Shown here: one piece after another, positions 15,077 to 23,334 of the stretch | How positions within the stretch are numbered: the first letter of the stretch is position 1 | Layout: each line of letters opens with the position of its first letter | From: Anaerolineales bacterium | GTDB taxonomy: Bacteria; Chloroflexota; Anaerolineae; JAAEKA01 | Reading direction: 5' to 3' | Assembly (NCBI GenBank): GCA_020634615.1 | Contig: JACKBI010000001.1 | Coordinates: forward strand, 186,001-250,000 | Length of the DNA: 64,000 nt | The notes under the pieces: generated by a model | What the model was told of the DNA's origin: nothing | Databases searched by the model: none | What the model saw: only the letters and a program-made list of their open reading frames with translations | Program-made: the position numbers and the translations under genes

Positions 15077-15920
15077 TGAGCTGGTTGGCCAGCACCAGCG
15101 CGCCGTAGAGCACGCTGTCGTCGCCCAGCATGGCCGGCACGACGTCGATGCGCGCTCGCGACCACCATGTGATGGTGCGTCGTAGTTCGGCGCGTAGCGG
15201 CTCGAATAGCCGGTCGCCAGCTTTGCTGATCCCGCCGCCGATGACAATACGCGCCGGGTTGAGCAGCATGATGCACGCCTTCAACCCCAGCGCCAGGTCA
15301 ACGACATAACGACTCACGAACTCCGGGTCCTGCATCAGTTCGCGGGCTGGCTTGCCGTGGTCACGCTCCAGCCACAGCCCGCAGCACATGCGCTCGAAGC
15401 AGCCGTACCAGCCGCACAGGCACTCCGGCCCGCCGGGCCGGATCGTCAGGTGGCCGATCTCGCCACCGTAAGAATCAGCGCCGCGCACGACCTCGCCGTT
15501 GACCAAAATGCCGCCGCCGATTCCGGTGGACAGCGTCATGTAGAAAAGCGGATTCATGCCGACGCCCGCGCCGTGAAACCCCTCGCCCAACGCGCCGACG
15601 TTGGCATCGTTGTCCATGACTACCGGCAAGCCAAGCTCACGCTGCAAACTTGGCGCCAGTGGAAAATCCAGCCAGCCGGCGACGTGGGTGGAGAAGATTA
15701 CCTGTTGTGTGGGGAAGTTTACCGGGCCGCCGAAGCCAATGCCGCAGCGGTCGAAGGATAGCTCGCGCTGCCAATCGCTGGCGACCTCAATGATCCGCGG
15801 TACCATCCAATCCGGCCCGCCTGCGGTCGGTTCGGAGTGACGGTGAACCATGGTCGATCCATCAAAAGCTGCCAGAGAAAACTTCGTGCCGCCGATGTCG
15901 ATGGCGAGGACCGCTGTCAT
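15054..15920 (-). CDS. ROK family sugar kinase (glucokinase-like)
   Basis: 288 residues from the ATG at 15920, which overlaps the preceding stop as ATGA. The phosphate-binding motif LAIDIGGTKFSLAAFDG is at the N-terminus. VMDNDANVGALGEG contains the catalytic Asp, LSTGIGGGILVNGEVVRG follows, and the ROK zinc-binding segment reads GHLTIRPGGPECLCGWYGCFE (C-x-C-x4-C). No DNA-binding domain is present, so this is a kinase rather than a NagC/XylR repressor. It phosphorylates a hexose with ATP in the cytoplasm. Neighbours (aldolase-like, hydroxyacid dehydrogenase) suggest a small sugar-acid catabolic operon. Confidence 0.9.
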   Translation of the reverse strand: MTAVLAIDIGGTKFSLAAFDGSTMVHRHSEPTAGGPDWMVPRIIEVASDWQRELSFDRCGIGFGGPVNFPTQQVIFSTHVAGWLDFPLAPSLQRELGLPVVMDNDANVGALGEGFHGAGVGMNPLFYMTLSTGIGGGILVNGEVVRGADSYGGEIGHLTIRPGGPECLCGWYGCFERMCCGLWLERDHGKPARELMQDPEFVSRYVVDLALGLKACIMLLNPARIVIGGGISKAGDRLFEPLRAELRRTITWWSRARIDVVPAMLGDDSVLYGALVLANQLTTASTLP

Positions 15921-16558
15921 CGGCTGCACTCCAGCGACGTGAGCCGCGCGTCGTCCCAGATCTGACGCAGGCGACGAACGCGACGGATAACGTCAGCTTG
16001 CGGCTGTAACGCCGCCGTCATCTCGGCCAGGGCGGCTCCGGCTCGGGCGGCTATAGCCAGGTCGTCGTCGGTCGTCCAGCCGGCTGCCAGCAGTTGTGGA
16101 CGGTCTCTGTCCGCTGTGCCGGCAAACACATCGCCGGCTATGATCTCCTGCACGGGAACGCGGCAGATCGGAGCGTGGAAGCGCAGCGCAAAACGCAGAT
16201 CAGCGGCGCTGATAACCGTTGGAATGGCCAGAACGTCGTGCCGCGCGCAGAGTTGCAGAACCTCGCCGTCGCAGGTTGGACTGATGACAAAGGATGCGCC
16301 GGCCGCGATCAATCGCTCTGCCGCGTCTCCGTCCGCGACATCCCAGGCTCCCGCAACGAGATTGGATCCGTGGCGGCGCCGGACGGCAGCGATTGCGTCG
16401 GCGCTGTCCAGACCGGCAAACGCGACCGCCAGTACAGGCGCGGCCAACAAGGCATCGCTGATTTCGACTGCCTGTCGCACGTCGGCGCGTGTATCGACGC
16501 AGGCGACGAACGTGCTGCGGATAATCTGCGCCATGACAGCGAAGATTTGGTCAGTCAT
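15917..16558 (-). CDS. KDPG/KHG aldolase-like protein lacking the Schiff-base lysine
   Basis: 213 residues from the ATG at 16558, exactly the usual Eda length. The TIM-barrel pattern of 2-keto-3-deoxy-6-phosphogluconate aldolases can be followed: an N-terminal TRADVRQAVEISDALLA helix, SADAIAAVRRRH, then AAGASFVISPTCDGEVLQLCARHDVLAIPTV, which matches the AGAQFxxSPG...IPxIPG stretch. The strand that should hold the catalytic lysine (KFFPA in Eda) reads ICRVPVQE (131-138), and the Glu of the EVTLRT strand is missing too (VLAVAFAG). It therefore cannot use the classic mechanism; it may bind a ligand or catalyse something else. It is coupled to the ROK kinase gene by ATGA. Confidence 0.65.
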   Translation of the reverse strand: MTDQIFAVMAQIIRSTFVACVDTRADVRQAVEISDALLAAPVLAVAFAGLDSADAIAAVRRRHGSNLVAGAWDVADGDAAERLIAAGASFVISPTCDGEVLQLCARHDVLAIPTVISAADLRFALRFHAPICRVPVQEIIAGDVFAGTADRDRPQLLAAGWTTDDDLAIAARAGAALAEMTAALQPQADVIRRVRRLRQIWDDARLTSLECSR

Positions 16559-16595
16559 CTGCGTCCAGGTCAGGAGGCTGTCAGGCGGTGGTCGC

Positions 16596-17594
16596 TCAAT
16601 ATCCCGCCGAGAGGTCAAAGCGGTTGGGGATTGGTTCGCCGCGGAGGGCGGCGTTGAGCAGGCGCGCCAGATCGTCAACGCGGTGCTGCTCGGTGAATGC
16701 TACGCCGTACGCGCCGCCGTGGTGCGGGCTCATCACGACGTTGTCCAGTTCGTGAAAGGGAAATTGGGAGGGAAAGGTTGCCGAGCGATCGTCAGCGTCT
16801 TGCGGGTAGTTGTACCAGACGTCGATGCCGGCAGCGGCCAACTGACGGCTGCGCAAAGCCTCATACAGCGCTTGTTCGTCCACCACAGCGCCGCGGCCGA
16901 TGTTGACCAGCAGGGCGTGCGCGGGCAGCAATGCCAGCTCGCGCGCCCCGATCAGCCCGCGGGTGTCCTCGCTGAGTGGCAGCGTGACGATGAGAACATC
17001 GGCGCGCGGCAGCAGGGCGTGCAGTTCATCAGCCGCGAACACGTCCACAACGAGACCGGCGGGTAGCGGTGCAGCAGGATTGCGCCGTATGGCCATCACA
17101 TTCATGCCGAAGCCCTGGCAGAGGCGGGCCACGTGCTGGCCGATGGCGCCGAAGCCGAGGATCAGCGCGGTCTGGCCGTGCAGGACCACCTCGGTCGGCT
17201 TGTCGTAGCGGGCTGCCCAGTCGCCCTGGCGCAGCAGCCGGTCTCCCAGCGGGATGAAGCGCGCCGCGGCCAGCAGCAACGCCAGCGCCATCTCGGCTGT
17301 CGGGATCGCGTTGTGATGCAGGTTGTGCAGAGTAATGTTTGGATACTCTGCCAGCAGCGAGCGGGTCTCTTCCGATGGTCCGGCAAATGGGACGATGATT
17401 GCCCGGAGATTGGGGCTGGCTTCGATCTGGGCGCGGCTGGGCCGGCCGGCGATCAGGATGTCGTACGCAGCCGGGTCCGGCAGCTTGTCGCCGACAGTGA
17501 TTTCGATAGGTTGATCCAACCTGCTTTGCAGGTCTGCCAGCGTTTCGTCTGACCAGCCGCCGGGCATGTGCAACAGGTGTACTTTGAGGGTCAC
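16596..17594 (-). CDS. D-isomer specific 2-hydroxyacid dehydrogenase
   Basis: 332 residues. The Rossmann motif ALILGFGAIGQHVARLCQGFGMNV binds NAD(P). Next come LPLSEDTRGLIGARELALLP and VNIGRGAVVDEQALYEALRSRQLAAAGIDVW, containing the catalytic Arg/Glu region. The final MSPHHGGAY supplies the catalytic His in the HHGG position (usually HxGG). The enzyme interconverts 2-keto and D-2-hydroxy acids in the cytoplasm; the exact substrate is not evident (phosphoglycerate dehydrogenase is unlikely given the absence of an ACT domain). It is the first gene of the minus-strand operon continuing into the aldolase-like and ROK genes. Confidence 0.9.
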   Translation of the reverse strand: MTLKVHLLHMPGGWSDETLADLQSRLDQPIEITVGDKLPDPAAYDILIAGRPSRAQIEASPNLRAIIVPFAGPSEETRSLLAEYPNITLHNLHHNAIPTAEMALALLLAAARFIPLGDRLLRQGDWAARYDKPTEVVLHGQTALILGFGAIGQHVARLCQGFGMNVMAIRRNPAAPLPAGLVVDVFAADELHALLPRADVLIVTLPLSEDTRGLIGARELALLPAHALLVNIGRGAVVDEQALYEALRSRQLAAAGIDVWYNYPQDADDRSATFPSQFPFHELDNVVMSPHHGGAYGVAFTEQHRVDDLARLLNAALRGEPIPNRFDLSAGY

Positions 17595-17635
17595 GGGAGA
17601 GAGGTCTGCTTTCTGCGGTTGTATCGCGGCGCGTC

Positions 17636-17700
17636 AGGTGACAGTCACTTTGAGTATCGTATGCCTGGCAATTGCAGGATGCCCGAAGTGACTGTCACCT
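17636..17700. repeat. Inverted repeat with perfect 15-bp arms
   Basis: AGGTGACAGTCACTT (17636-17650) pairs perfectly with AAGTGACTGTCACCT (17686-17700). The 35-base spacer contains a smaller CCTG/CAGG stem. It separates the end of the regulator gene (17726) from the start of the dehydrogenase gene (17594), both minus strand, so it could end the regulator transcript. There is no U-run. Confidence 0.8.
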
Positions 17701-17725
17701 CCCTGGCTGGTCGCGGCGCGGCGGT

Positions 17726-18364
17726 TTAGCGCACGCTGATACGATACGAGCAAGACGCGTCGCCGTTCATCATGTAGTGTTCGCGCTGCACGTCGGCTTC
17801 CGGCAGCAGCGTACGGATCAGTTCCAGCTCGCTGCCGCAGGCCTGGCGAAATCGATGTGCAATCTCATACAGCGCGCAGTTGAAAAGGTGGATGTAGTAG
17901 GTGGTCGGGTTGGTCTGCTCTGCCTCGGCCAGGTAGCCTTCCTCATCCAGCATGCGGGCCAGCTCGGTAACTTTCTCGCCGGTATCGAGGCCGGACAGTC
18001 GGGCGCGCCCGACGCGGATGCGCCGCTGGCTGCGCCGTTCGAAAATCCTCGCCAGTTCGTCTTCATCCAGATAGCCCAACAGTTCGTTGGCAAGGATGTG
18101 ATAGGTTTTGGGGAACAGGTTCTCAGCTTGCGGCGTCAGCTCGAAGAGGTAGGAGGGCCGGCCAAAGCCGCGCTGCTGCGAGTCGAACATAACCAGACCG
18201 TCGCGCTCCAGCGTTGTCAGGTGGCGGCGGATGCCCATCGCGGTCATGCCCAATAGCTCGCTCAACTCGCCCGCGGTCATGCCGCCTGACTTCTTGAGAG
18301 CCAGGAGTATCTTGCGCCGCGTGGGCTGAAGCTGGAGCGTCAAGCTCGATTGTTGCGTGGCCAT
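17726..18364 (-). CDS. SufR-like winged-helix transcriptional regulator with Cys ligands
   Basis: 212 residues from the ATG at 18364, preceded by AAGGA with a 10-base spacer. Residues 12-75 are an ArsR/DeoR-type winged helix (TRRKILLALKKSGGMTAGEL, GMTAMGIRRHLTTLERDGLV, GRPSYLFELT). The C-terminal half contains C163-x12-C176 and C205, 28 residues after C176. In cyanobacterial SufR the pattern is C-x12-C-x13-C-x14-C, so three of four cysteines are kept and the third position (190) is Ala, with His196 nearby. An Fe-S or metal-sensing repressor is inferred. The promoter and palindrome in the divergent region suggest control of itself and of the acyl-CoA ligase gene. Confidence 0.75.
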   Translation of the reverse strand: MATQQSSLTLQLQPTRRKILLALKKSGGMTAGELSELLGMTAMGIRRHLTTLERDGLVMFDSQQRGFGRPSYLFELTPQAENLFPKTYHILANELLGYLDEDELARIFERRSQRRIRVGRARLSGLDTGEKVTELARMLDEEGYLAEAEQTNPTTYYIHLFNCALYEIAHRFRQACGSELELIRTLLPEADVQREHYMMNGDASCSYRISVR

Positions 18365-18429
18365 CGTGACTGCATCCTTGCCCAACAGAACCCGAAATGT
18401 TTTTTGTCATGTGCAGTGAACGCGCACTA

Positions 18430-18458
18430 ATTATACCCGACCGCCTGCCAGCTTGCAA
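18430..18458 (-). promoter_or_regulatory. Promoter of the SufR-like regulator
   Basis: Minus strand TTGCAA (18458-18453), 17-base spacer, TATAAT (18435-18430). The -35 hexamer touches the palindrome at 18458-18479, as expected for autoregulation. Confidence 0.55.
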
Positions 18459-18479
18459 ACATTTGTAAACACAAATGTT
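18458..18479. promoter_or_regulatory. Palindromic operator candidate in divergent region
   Basis: AACATTTGT (18458-18466), 4-base AAAC spacer, ACAAATGTT (18471-18479). Both arms are flanked by TGCA/GCA, extending the symmetry with one bulged base. It lies between the divergent promoters, adjacent to the regulator -35, and is the only good palindrome in this gap. Confidence 0.55.
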
Positions 18480-18517
18480 GCATAACTATCCGAGGAAGTT
18501 TGGCGCAGCATAGCCAA

Positions 18518-18547
18518 TTGACAAGAGTGTGCCAACTCTGGTATATT
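18518..18547 (+). promoter_or_regulatory. Sigma70-type promoter of the acyl-CoA ligase gene
   Basis: Perfect TTGACA (18518-18523), 18-base spacer, TATATT (18542-18547). Transcription should start near 18555, leaving a leader of about 110 bases before the ATG at 18667. Confidence 0.7.
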
Positions 18548-18666
18548 TCGTCACACGCACTCAATGTGCATCTGCAGCCAACGACACTGCACAACGCCGT
18601 TTCCCTCTTGCAGACAGCGACGACCATCTCACTTGCCCGTTAGTACTCCAAAGGAGGAGCGCCACA

Positions 18667-20361
18667 ATGGACATGAAGCCCTGGTTGAAAAACTATGACT
18701 CCGGTCTGCCGCGCACGCTGCAGCCCTATCCTTCCAAGACCTTGATCGACGTCATGCAAGAAACCGTCAAGGTGCGTCCCTATCAGACCGCCTTGATCTA
18801 CAAAGGAACGGCGATCTCATACAATCGGCTGGACGAGCTGAGCAACTCATTCGCCAATGCACTGATCTCCGCAGGCGTCAAGAAGGGCGATCGGGTCGCG
18901 CTGGTGATGCCCAACATCCCCCAGTTTGTCATCGCGGAGTTCGGCGCGTGGAAAGCCGGCGCAATCGCGGCTTGTATCAACCCGCTCTACACGGAATACG
19001 AGCTGACTCACGCCCTCAACGAATGCGGCGCCGAGACGGCCGTGGTCATGACCCGTTTCTATGACAAGGTCAAAAAGGTGCAAAAGCAGACCAAGGTCAA
19101 GCGGGTGGTCGCGGCCAATGTCAAGGAGTATCTGCCTGCACTGATGCGCCTCCTCTTCACGTTGCTGAAGGAGAAAAAGGAAGGGGACCGTATCGAGCTG
19201 CAAGCGGGCGACGTCTGGTTCCAGGACATGCTCAAGCAGGGCGGCATGGGCGGCATACCCGCAGTGGAAGTCTTGCCTGAGGACAAGGCGCTGATCCTGT
19301 TCACCGGCGGCACCACTGGTCTTTCCAAGGCCGCGGTGGGTACGCACCAGACGCTGGTCACCTCAGGGATGCAGATCTTTGCCTGGTTCGGCAACATTCT
19401 CAAGGAGTATGAGGACAACTTCCTGACCGCGCTGCCGCTTTTCCACGTCTTCGCCAACGCTGGCATCCAGCCGGCGGCCTTTGTTTCCCGCGGCACGATG
19501 ACGCTCGTTCCTAACGCGCGCGACATTCCCGACGTGATGAAAACCATCGAGAAAACCAAGGCGACATTCTTCCCTTCGGTCCCGACCATGTTCAACGCGA
19601 TGCTGACCCATCCCATGGTGACTGACAACAAGGTCGATCTCTCCTCCATCAAGCTATGTATCTCCGGCGCGTCGGCGCTCTTGCAGGATACCAAAGAGCG
19701 GTTCGAAGCGCTGACCAACAGCCGCATCGTGGAGGGCTACGCGCTGACCGAGTCGATGATGGCCATTTGCTGCACGCCGGTCGAAGGAGCGTACAAAGTT
19801 GGCTCGATCGGTATGCCGGTGGCTGACGTGTCGGTGCGCATTGCCGACGTGGAGGATGGCTCGAAGTCGCTGCCGCTTGGTGCGGACCACGTCGGCGAAA
19901 TTGTCATCAGCGCGCCGCAGCTCATGGAAGGCTACTGGCAGCGACCCGACGACACCGCCGATATGCTCAAGGCCGGCGAGTTATATACCGGTGACCTGGG
20001 ATACATGGACGAGGACGGCTACATCTTCATCGTTGACCGCAAGAAGGATGTGATCAAGGTCAGCGGCTTCCAGGTCTGGCCGCGCGAGGTCGAGGAAGTG
20101 CTGGCGACGCATCCCGCGGTGATGGAGTGCAGCGTGGCCGGCATCCCCGACGAGAAAACGACCGAGGCGGTCAAGGCCTGGGTGGTTCTCAACGAGGGCC
20201 AGTCCGCAACTGCGCAAGATCTACAGACCTTCTGCCGCGAAAAGCTGACCGGCTACAAAGTGCCGCGCTATATCGAATTCCGCTCGACGCTGCCCAAGAG
20301 CACCGTCGGCAAGGTGCTGCGCCGCGAGCTGGTCAAAGAAGAGGCTGAGAAGCAAAAGTAA
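18667..20361 (+). CDS. fadD: Long-chain fatty acid-CoA ligase
   Basis: 564 residues from the ATG at 18667, preceded by a strong AAGGAGG (18651-18657, 9-base spacer); an in-frame extension upstream overlaps the promoter and is excluded. The adenylate-forming motifs are present in order: LFTGGTTGLSKAAVGTH (P-loop-like A3), GYALTESMM (A5), YTGDLGYMDEDGYIFIVDRK (A7) and the hinge KDVIKVSGFQVWPREVEE (A8), then PKSTVGKVLRREL with the catalytic Lys (A10). It activates fatty acids to acyl-CoA at the cytoplasmic membrane face. Divergent from a SufR-like regulator across a palindrome, which suggests control by that protein. It ends before a strong hairpin. Confidence 0.93.
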   Translation: MDMKPWLKNYDSGLPRTLQPYPSKTLIDVMQETVKVRPYQTALIYKGTAISYNRLDELSNSFANALISAGVKKGDRVALVMPNIPQFVIAEFGAWKAGAIAACINPLYTEYELTHALNECGAETAVVMTRFYDKVKKVQKQTKVKRVVAANVKEYLPALMRLLFTLLKEKKEGDRIELQAGDVWFQDMLKQGGMGGIPAVEVLPEDKALILFTGGTTGLSKAAVGTHQTLVTSGMQIFAWFGNILKEYEDNFLTALPLFHVFANAGIQPAAFVSRGTMTLVPNARDIPDVMKTIEKTKATFFPSVPTMFNAMLTHPMVTDNKVDLSSIKLCISGASALLQDTKERFEALTNSRIVEGYALTESMMAICCTPVEGAYKVGSIGMPVADVSVRIADVEDGSKSLPLGADHVGEIVISAPQLMEGYWQRPDDTADMLKAGELYTGDLGYMDEDGYIFIVDRKKDVIKVSGFQVWPREVEEVLATHPAVMECSVAGIPDEKTTEAVKAWVVLNEGQSATAQDLQTFCREKLTGYKVPRYIEFRSTLPKSTVGKVLRRELVKEEAEKQK

Positions 20362-20415
20362 TGCAAACGCAGGCATGACCGGACTTGCTGACGGCTGTCG
20401 GCGACCCGGAGTACA

Positions 20416-20472
20416 ACGTGAAACGTGAAACGTGACCGGAAGACACCTCCGGTCACGTTTCACGTTTCACGT
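20416..20472. repeat. Heptamer-armed hairpin with perfect 25-bp stem, possible terminator
   Basis: The left arm 20416-20440 is ACGTGAA, ACGTGAA, ACGTGAC, CGGA. The right arm 20448-20472 is its exact complement, with a 7-base loop. It is followed by ATCTTTTGC, a weak U-run, so it may terminate the acyl-CoA ligase transcript. The ACGTGAA unit also occurs at 5173-5199. Confidence 0.85.
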
Positions 20473-20491
20473 ATCTTTTGCTGGTTAACCC

Positions 20492-21847
20492 ATGATTACG
20501 AATCAATTCAAGAACGCTGTGCGCCGGCTGGTGAAAGCCGATGTGCCCGCACCTGACACAACCGACACCGAGTTCAACGCCGAAGTCGAACGCAATTACC
20601 GCTGGAACTTCACCTTCAACCTGCTGGACGTGGCCAGCTTCTGGATTGGAATGAGCTTCCTCTCCAGCGCTACCATCGTGCCGCTCTACGTCAGCAAGCT
20701 GACCGGCAGCGCGCTGGCCATTGGGCTGGTGGCCGTCATTGCCAACAGTGGTTGGTTTCTTCCGCAGATTTTCACTGCCAATGGCGTGCAGGGACTGGCG
20801 CGCAAGAAGCCGGTGGTGGTGAATCTGGGGTTCTTTACTGAACGCCTGCCACTCTGGCTGTTGCCGATTTCGGCGTTGCTGGCGGTGCATTCGCCCACAC
20901 TGGCGCTGATCCTCTTTTTCATCGGCTATGCTGGCCACGGCCTGGGAGCCGGCATCATCGCGACCGCCTGGCAGGACATGATCGCCCGCTGCTTTCCAGT
21001 CGACCGGCGCGGCCGCTTCTTTGGCATCAGTTCGTTTGTCGGCAGCAGCGTGGGCATCGCAGCCGCCACTTTCAGCGCCTGGCTGCTGGCGATGCTCGTC
21101 TTCCCCACCAACTTCGCCGTCAGCTTTGCGCTGGCCGCGCTGTTCGTCACCATCAGTTGGGCCTTCCTCTCGTTCACCCGCGAGCCGGTGCAGCCCGGCG
21201 CACAGCAGAAGCAGAGCAATCGCCAGTTCTGGTCGAGCTTGCCCGACATATTGCGCAGCGACCGCAACTTCCGCAATTTCCTGATCGGGCGTCTGTTGAT
21301 CATGGCCGGCGGGATCGGCACCGGCTTTGTCACCGTCGCGGCGGTGCAAACCTGGGGGATCGGCGACGGCATCGTGGGACTTTACACCACGTCGATGCTG
21401 ATCGGACAGACCATCGGCACGCTGGGTTTCGGCTTCCTGGCCGACCGCCGCGGCCACAAGATCAGCGTCGAGCTGGGCGCGCTGGCCTCGCTGCTCGCAT
21501 TTCTGATCGCCTGGCTGGCTGTTTCGCCGGTCTGGTATTACGTCGTTTTTCTCCTGCTGGGCATCGTCAGCGGCGCGATGCTGGTGTCGGGGCTGATGAT
21601 CGTGATGGAATTTTCGACGCCCGGACTGCGCCCGACCTACGCCGGGCTGACCAACACCTCGCTGGGCGTGCTGGGCATCATCACGCCGCTGATCGGCGCG
21701 TGGCTGGCCAGCCAGAACTACGACTGGCTCTTCGCTGTCGGTGCGGCGTGCAGCCTGGCCGGGTGGGTGGTGATCCGCTGGTTCGTGCGCGAGCCGCGCT
21801 ATGCCCAGCCGGTTGTAATCGTGCCAGAGGCAGCCGCTACCATGTAG
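20492..21847 (+). CDS. Major facilitator superfamily transporter
   Basis: 451 residues with about 12 predicted membrane helices. The loop between helices 2 and 3 is not a classical GxxxDRxGRR, but the second half contains GFGFLADRRGHKISVELG, the repeated MFS signature, and the first half contains ARCFPVDRRGRFFGISSFVG. The N-terminal 40 residues are cytoplasmic (FNAEVERNYRWNFTFNLLDV), a pattern seen in uncharacterised MFS proteins of this phylum. It is probably a drug/H+ or solute exporter; no substrate can be assigned. Start at 20492, directly after the repeat hairpin. Confidence 0.85.
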   Translation: MITNQFKNAVRRLVKADVPAPDTTDTEFNAEVERNYRWNFTFNLLDVASFWIGMSFLSSATIVPLYVSKLTGSALAIGLVAVIANSGWFLPQIFTANGVQGLARKKPVVVNLGFFTERLPLWLLPISALLAVHSPTLALILFFIGYAGHGLGAGIIATAWQDMIARCFPVDRRGRFFGISSFVGSSVGIAAATFSAWLLAMLVFPTNFAVSFALAALFVTISWAFLSFTREPVQPGAQQKQSNRQFWSSLPDILRSDRNFRNFLIGRLLIMAGGIGTGFVTVAAVQTWGIGDGIVGLYTTSMLIGQTIGTLGFGFLADRRGHKISVELGALASLLAFLIAWLAVSPVWYYVVFLLLGIVSGAMLVSGLMIVMEFSTPGLRPTYAGLTNTSLGVLGIITPLIGAWLASQNYDWLFAVGAACSLAGWVVIRWFVREPRYAQPVVIVPEAAATM

Positions 21848-21974
21848 GACGATTTTCCAGATCATCCGGCAGTCCGGCAATGACAGCCCGCCGAATGAAC
21901 CCGTGCACCGGGCAGGTGTTCAGCGTCTGATACAGGAAAGTCTGCTGGAAGCAGGCTGCGGAAGATAGGCCCAC

Positions 21975-22349
21975 ATGAATGACATCCTTTTCGACCAGCA
22001 GATCACGTTTCTCTATACTCGCGACCTGACGGCGACGGCGCGCTTCTACGAGGATGTGCTGGGTCTGCCGCTGGCTGTCGATCAGGGCGACTGCCGCATC
22101 TACCGCGCCAGCCGCGACGGCTTGGTTGGGTTTTGCCAGCGTGCGGCTGCGCCCGACGAGCCCGCGGGCATCATAATCACCCTGGTGACCGACGACGTGG
22201 AGGGTTGGTACGCCCGCTTGCTGGCGCGCGGCGTCCAGTTTGACAAGCCGCCCGAACGCAACCCAAAATACGCCATCACTCACTGCTTTCTGCGCGATCC
22301 CAACGGCTACCTGCTGGAGATCCAACGCTTCGAAAAAGGATTTGGCTGA
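21975..22349 (+). CDS. VOC family (glyoxalase/bleomycin resistance-like) protein
   Basis: 124 residues with two beta-alpha-beta-beta-beta units. LFDQQITFLYTRDLTATARFYEDVLGLPLAVDQGD forms the first module and HCFLRDPNGYLLEIQRFEK the second, with Glu near the C-terminus as a likely metal ligand. Members are dioxygenases, epimerases, glyoxalases or antibiotic-binding proteins; this one cannot be subdivided. The stop overlaps the next start by one base (TGATG), so it is co-translated with the thioesterase. The 127-base upstream gap shows no clear element. Confidence 0.85.
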   Translation: MNDILFDQQITFLYTRDLTATARFYEDVLGLPLAVDQGDCRIYRASRDGLVGFCQRAAAPDEPAGIIITLVTDDVEGWYARLLARGVQFDKPPERNPKYAITHCFLRDPNGYLLEIQRFEKGFG

Positions 22350-23221
22350 TGCCACTGGTTCACGAACAGAGCTTTCGCGTCCGTTTCCACGACAGCGACA
22401 TGCACAAAATGGTACGCGACGCATCCTACCTGCGCTACATGCAGGAGGCAGCCTTTGCAGCTTCGGCCGCGGCCGGCTACCCGGAAGAGCGCTACCAGAT
22501 CATTCGCCGCCTCTGGCTGATCCGCGAGACCTTGCTGGAGATACGCAGTCCGCTGCGCTATGGCGACAGCGTGCGGATCAAGACCTGGGTCGCGAGCTTC
22601 GGCAAGGTACGCTCGCGGCGCGCCTACGAGCTGCGGCTGGATGGCGCGGATGAACCAATCGCTGTTGCGCACACCGACTGGGTGCTGATCGACCTGGACA
22701 CGGAATGGCCGGCTGTCATTCCCGACGAAATGATCGCCGGCTTCAGCCCGGAAGGCGCCGTCCGAGACACTTCGAGCCGCCAGCGGTTCCCTGTCACACC
22801 GCCCGCGCCGCAAAACGCCTGGCAGCAGCGGCAGGTCGTCCAGTGGCGCGATCTGGACAGCGTCGGCCATGTCAACAACGCCGTCTACGCCGACTACATC
22901 CAGGACGCCGCGCATCGTGAGCTGACAGCGCGCGGCTGGCCGGCCGCGCGCATGGCGCAGACTGGCATCGACGTTGCCACGCAAACGCTGCGCATCGAAT
23001 ATCTTCGACCCGCGCTGCCGGGCGACGAACTGGTTATCACCACCTGGTCAGCCGACGTCTCGCCCGCCGGTGCGTTGCGCTACACTACCGTGACGTGCGG
23101 CGATGATCTGCTGGCTCAGGCGCACATCCGCTGGGGATGCGTCGAGGCCGCGACGCGTGAGTTTGTCGCGTTACCCGCCGCGCTGGCGGCTGATCTGACG
23201 CGCCAGGACTGGCGGTCCTGA
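22349..23221 (+). CDS. Tandem hotdog-fold acyl thioesterase
   Basis: 290 residues containing two complete 4-hydroxybenzoyl-CoA thioesterase-type hotdog domains. The first is FRVRFHDSDMHKMVRDASYLRYMQEAA (about 8-130) and the second VVQWRDLDSVGHVNNAVYADYIQDAA (about 160-285). Only the second has the canonical DSVGHVNN active-site motif; the first reads DSDMHKMVRD. The layout resembles acyl-ACP thioesterases (FatA-like), which act on acyl-ACP or acyl-CoA as a pseudo-dimer. Translationally coupled to the VOC gene. Confidence 0.85.
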   Translation: MPLVHEQSFRVRFHDSDMHKMVRDASYLRYMQEAAFAASAAAGYPEERYQIIRRLWLIRETLLEIRSPLRYGDSVRIKTWVASFGKVRSRRAYELRLDGADEPIAVAHTDWVLIDLDTEWPAVIPDEMIAGFSPEGAVRDTSSRQRFPVTPPAPQNAWQQRQVVQWRDLDSVGHVNNAVYADYIQDAAHRELTARGWPAARMAQTGIDVATQTLRIEYLRPALPGDELVITTWSADVSPAGALRYTTVTCGDDLLAQAHIRWGCVEAATREFVALPAALAADLTRQDWRS

Positions 23222-23298
23222 TCCCATATCCAGCCAGTCTCAACGCGTTGCCGTGTCGTCTGTGACAGGCAGGACCGTCAGTCCTCCCGCGGACACCC

Positions 23299-23327
23299 TT
23301 GCCGCCAGCCCGCTTCTGGTGTAAACT
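23299..23327 (+). promoter_or_regulatory. Possible promoter upstream of the broken DUF309 gene
   Basis: TTGCCG (23299-23304), 17-base spacer, TAAACT (23322-23327), only 8 bases before the ATG at 23335, so the transcript would be nearly leaderless. Confidence 0.3.
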
Positions 23328-23334
23328 CGCGGGC

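Noticed and set aside
20453..21880. 475-codon open frame opposite the MFS transporter gene
   Set aside because: Low-complexity composition and full overlap with a clear transporter gene.
21848..21974. Small gene in the gap between the MFS and VOC genes
   Set aside because: No open frame with a start, ribosome binding site and recognisable sequence.
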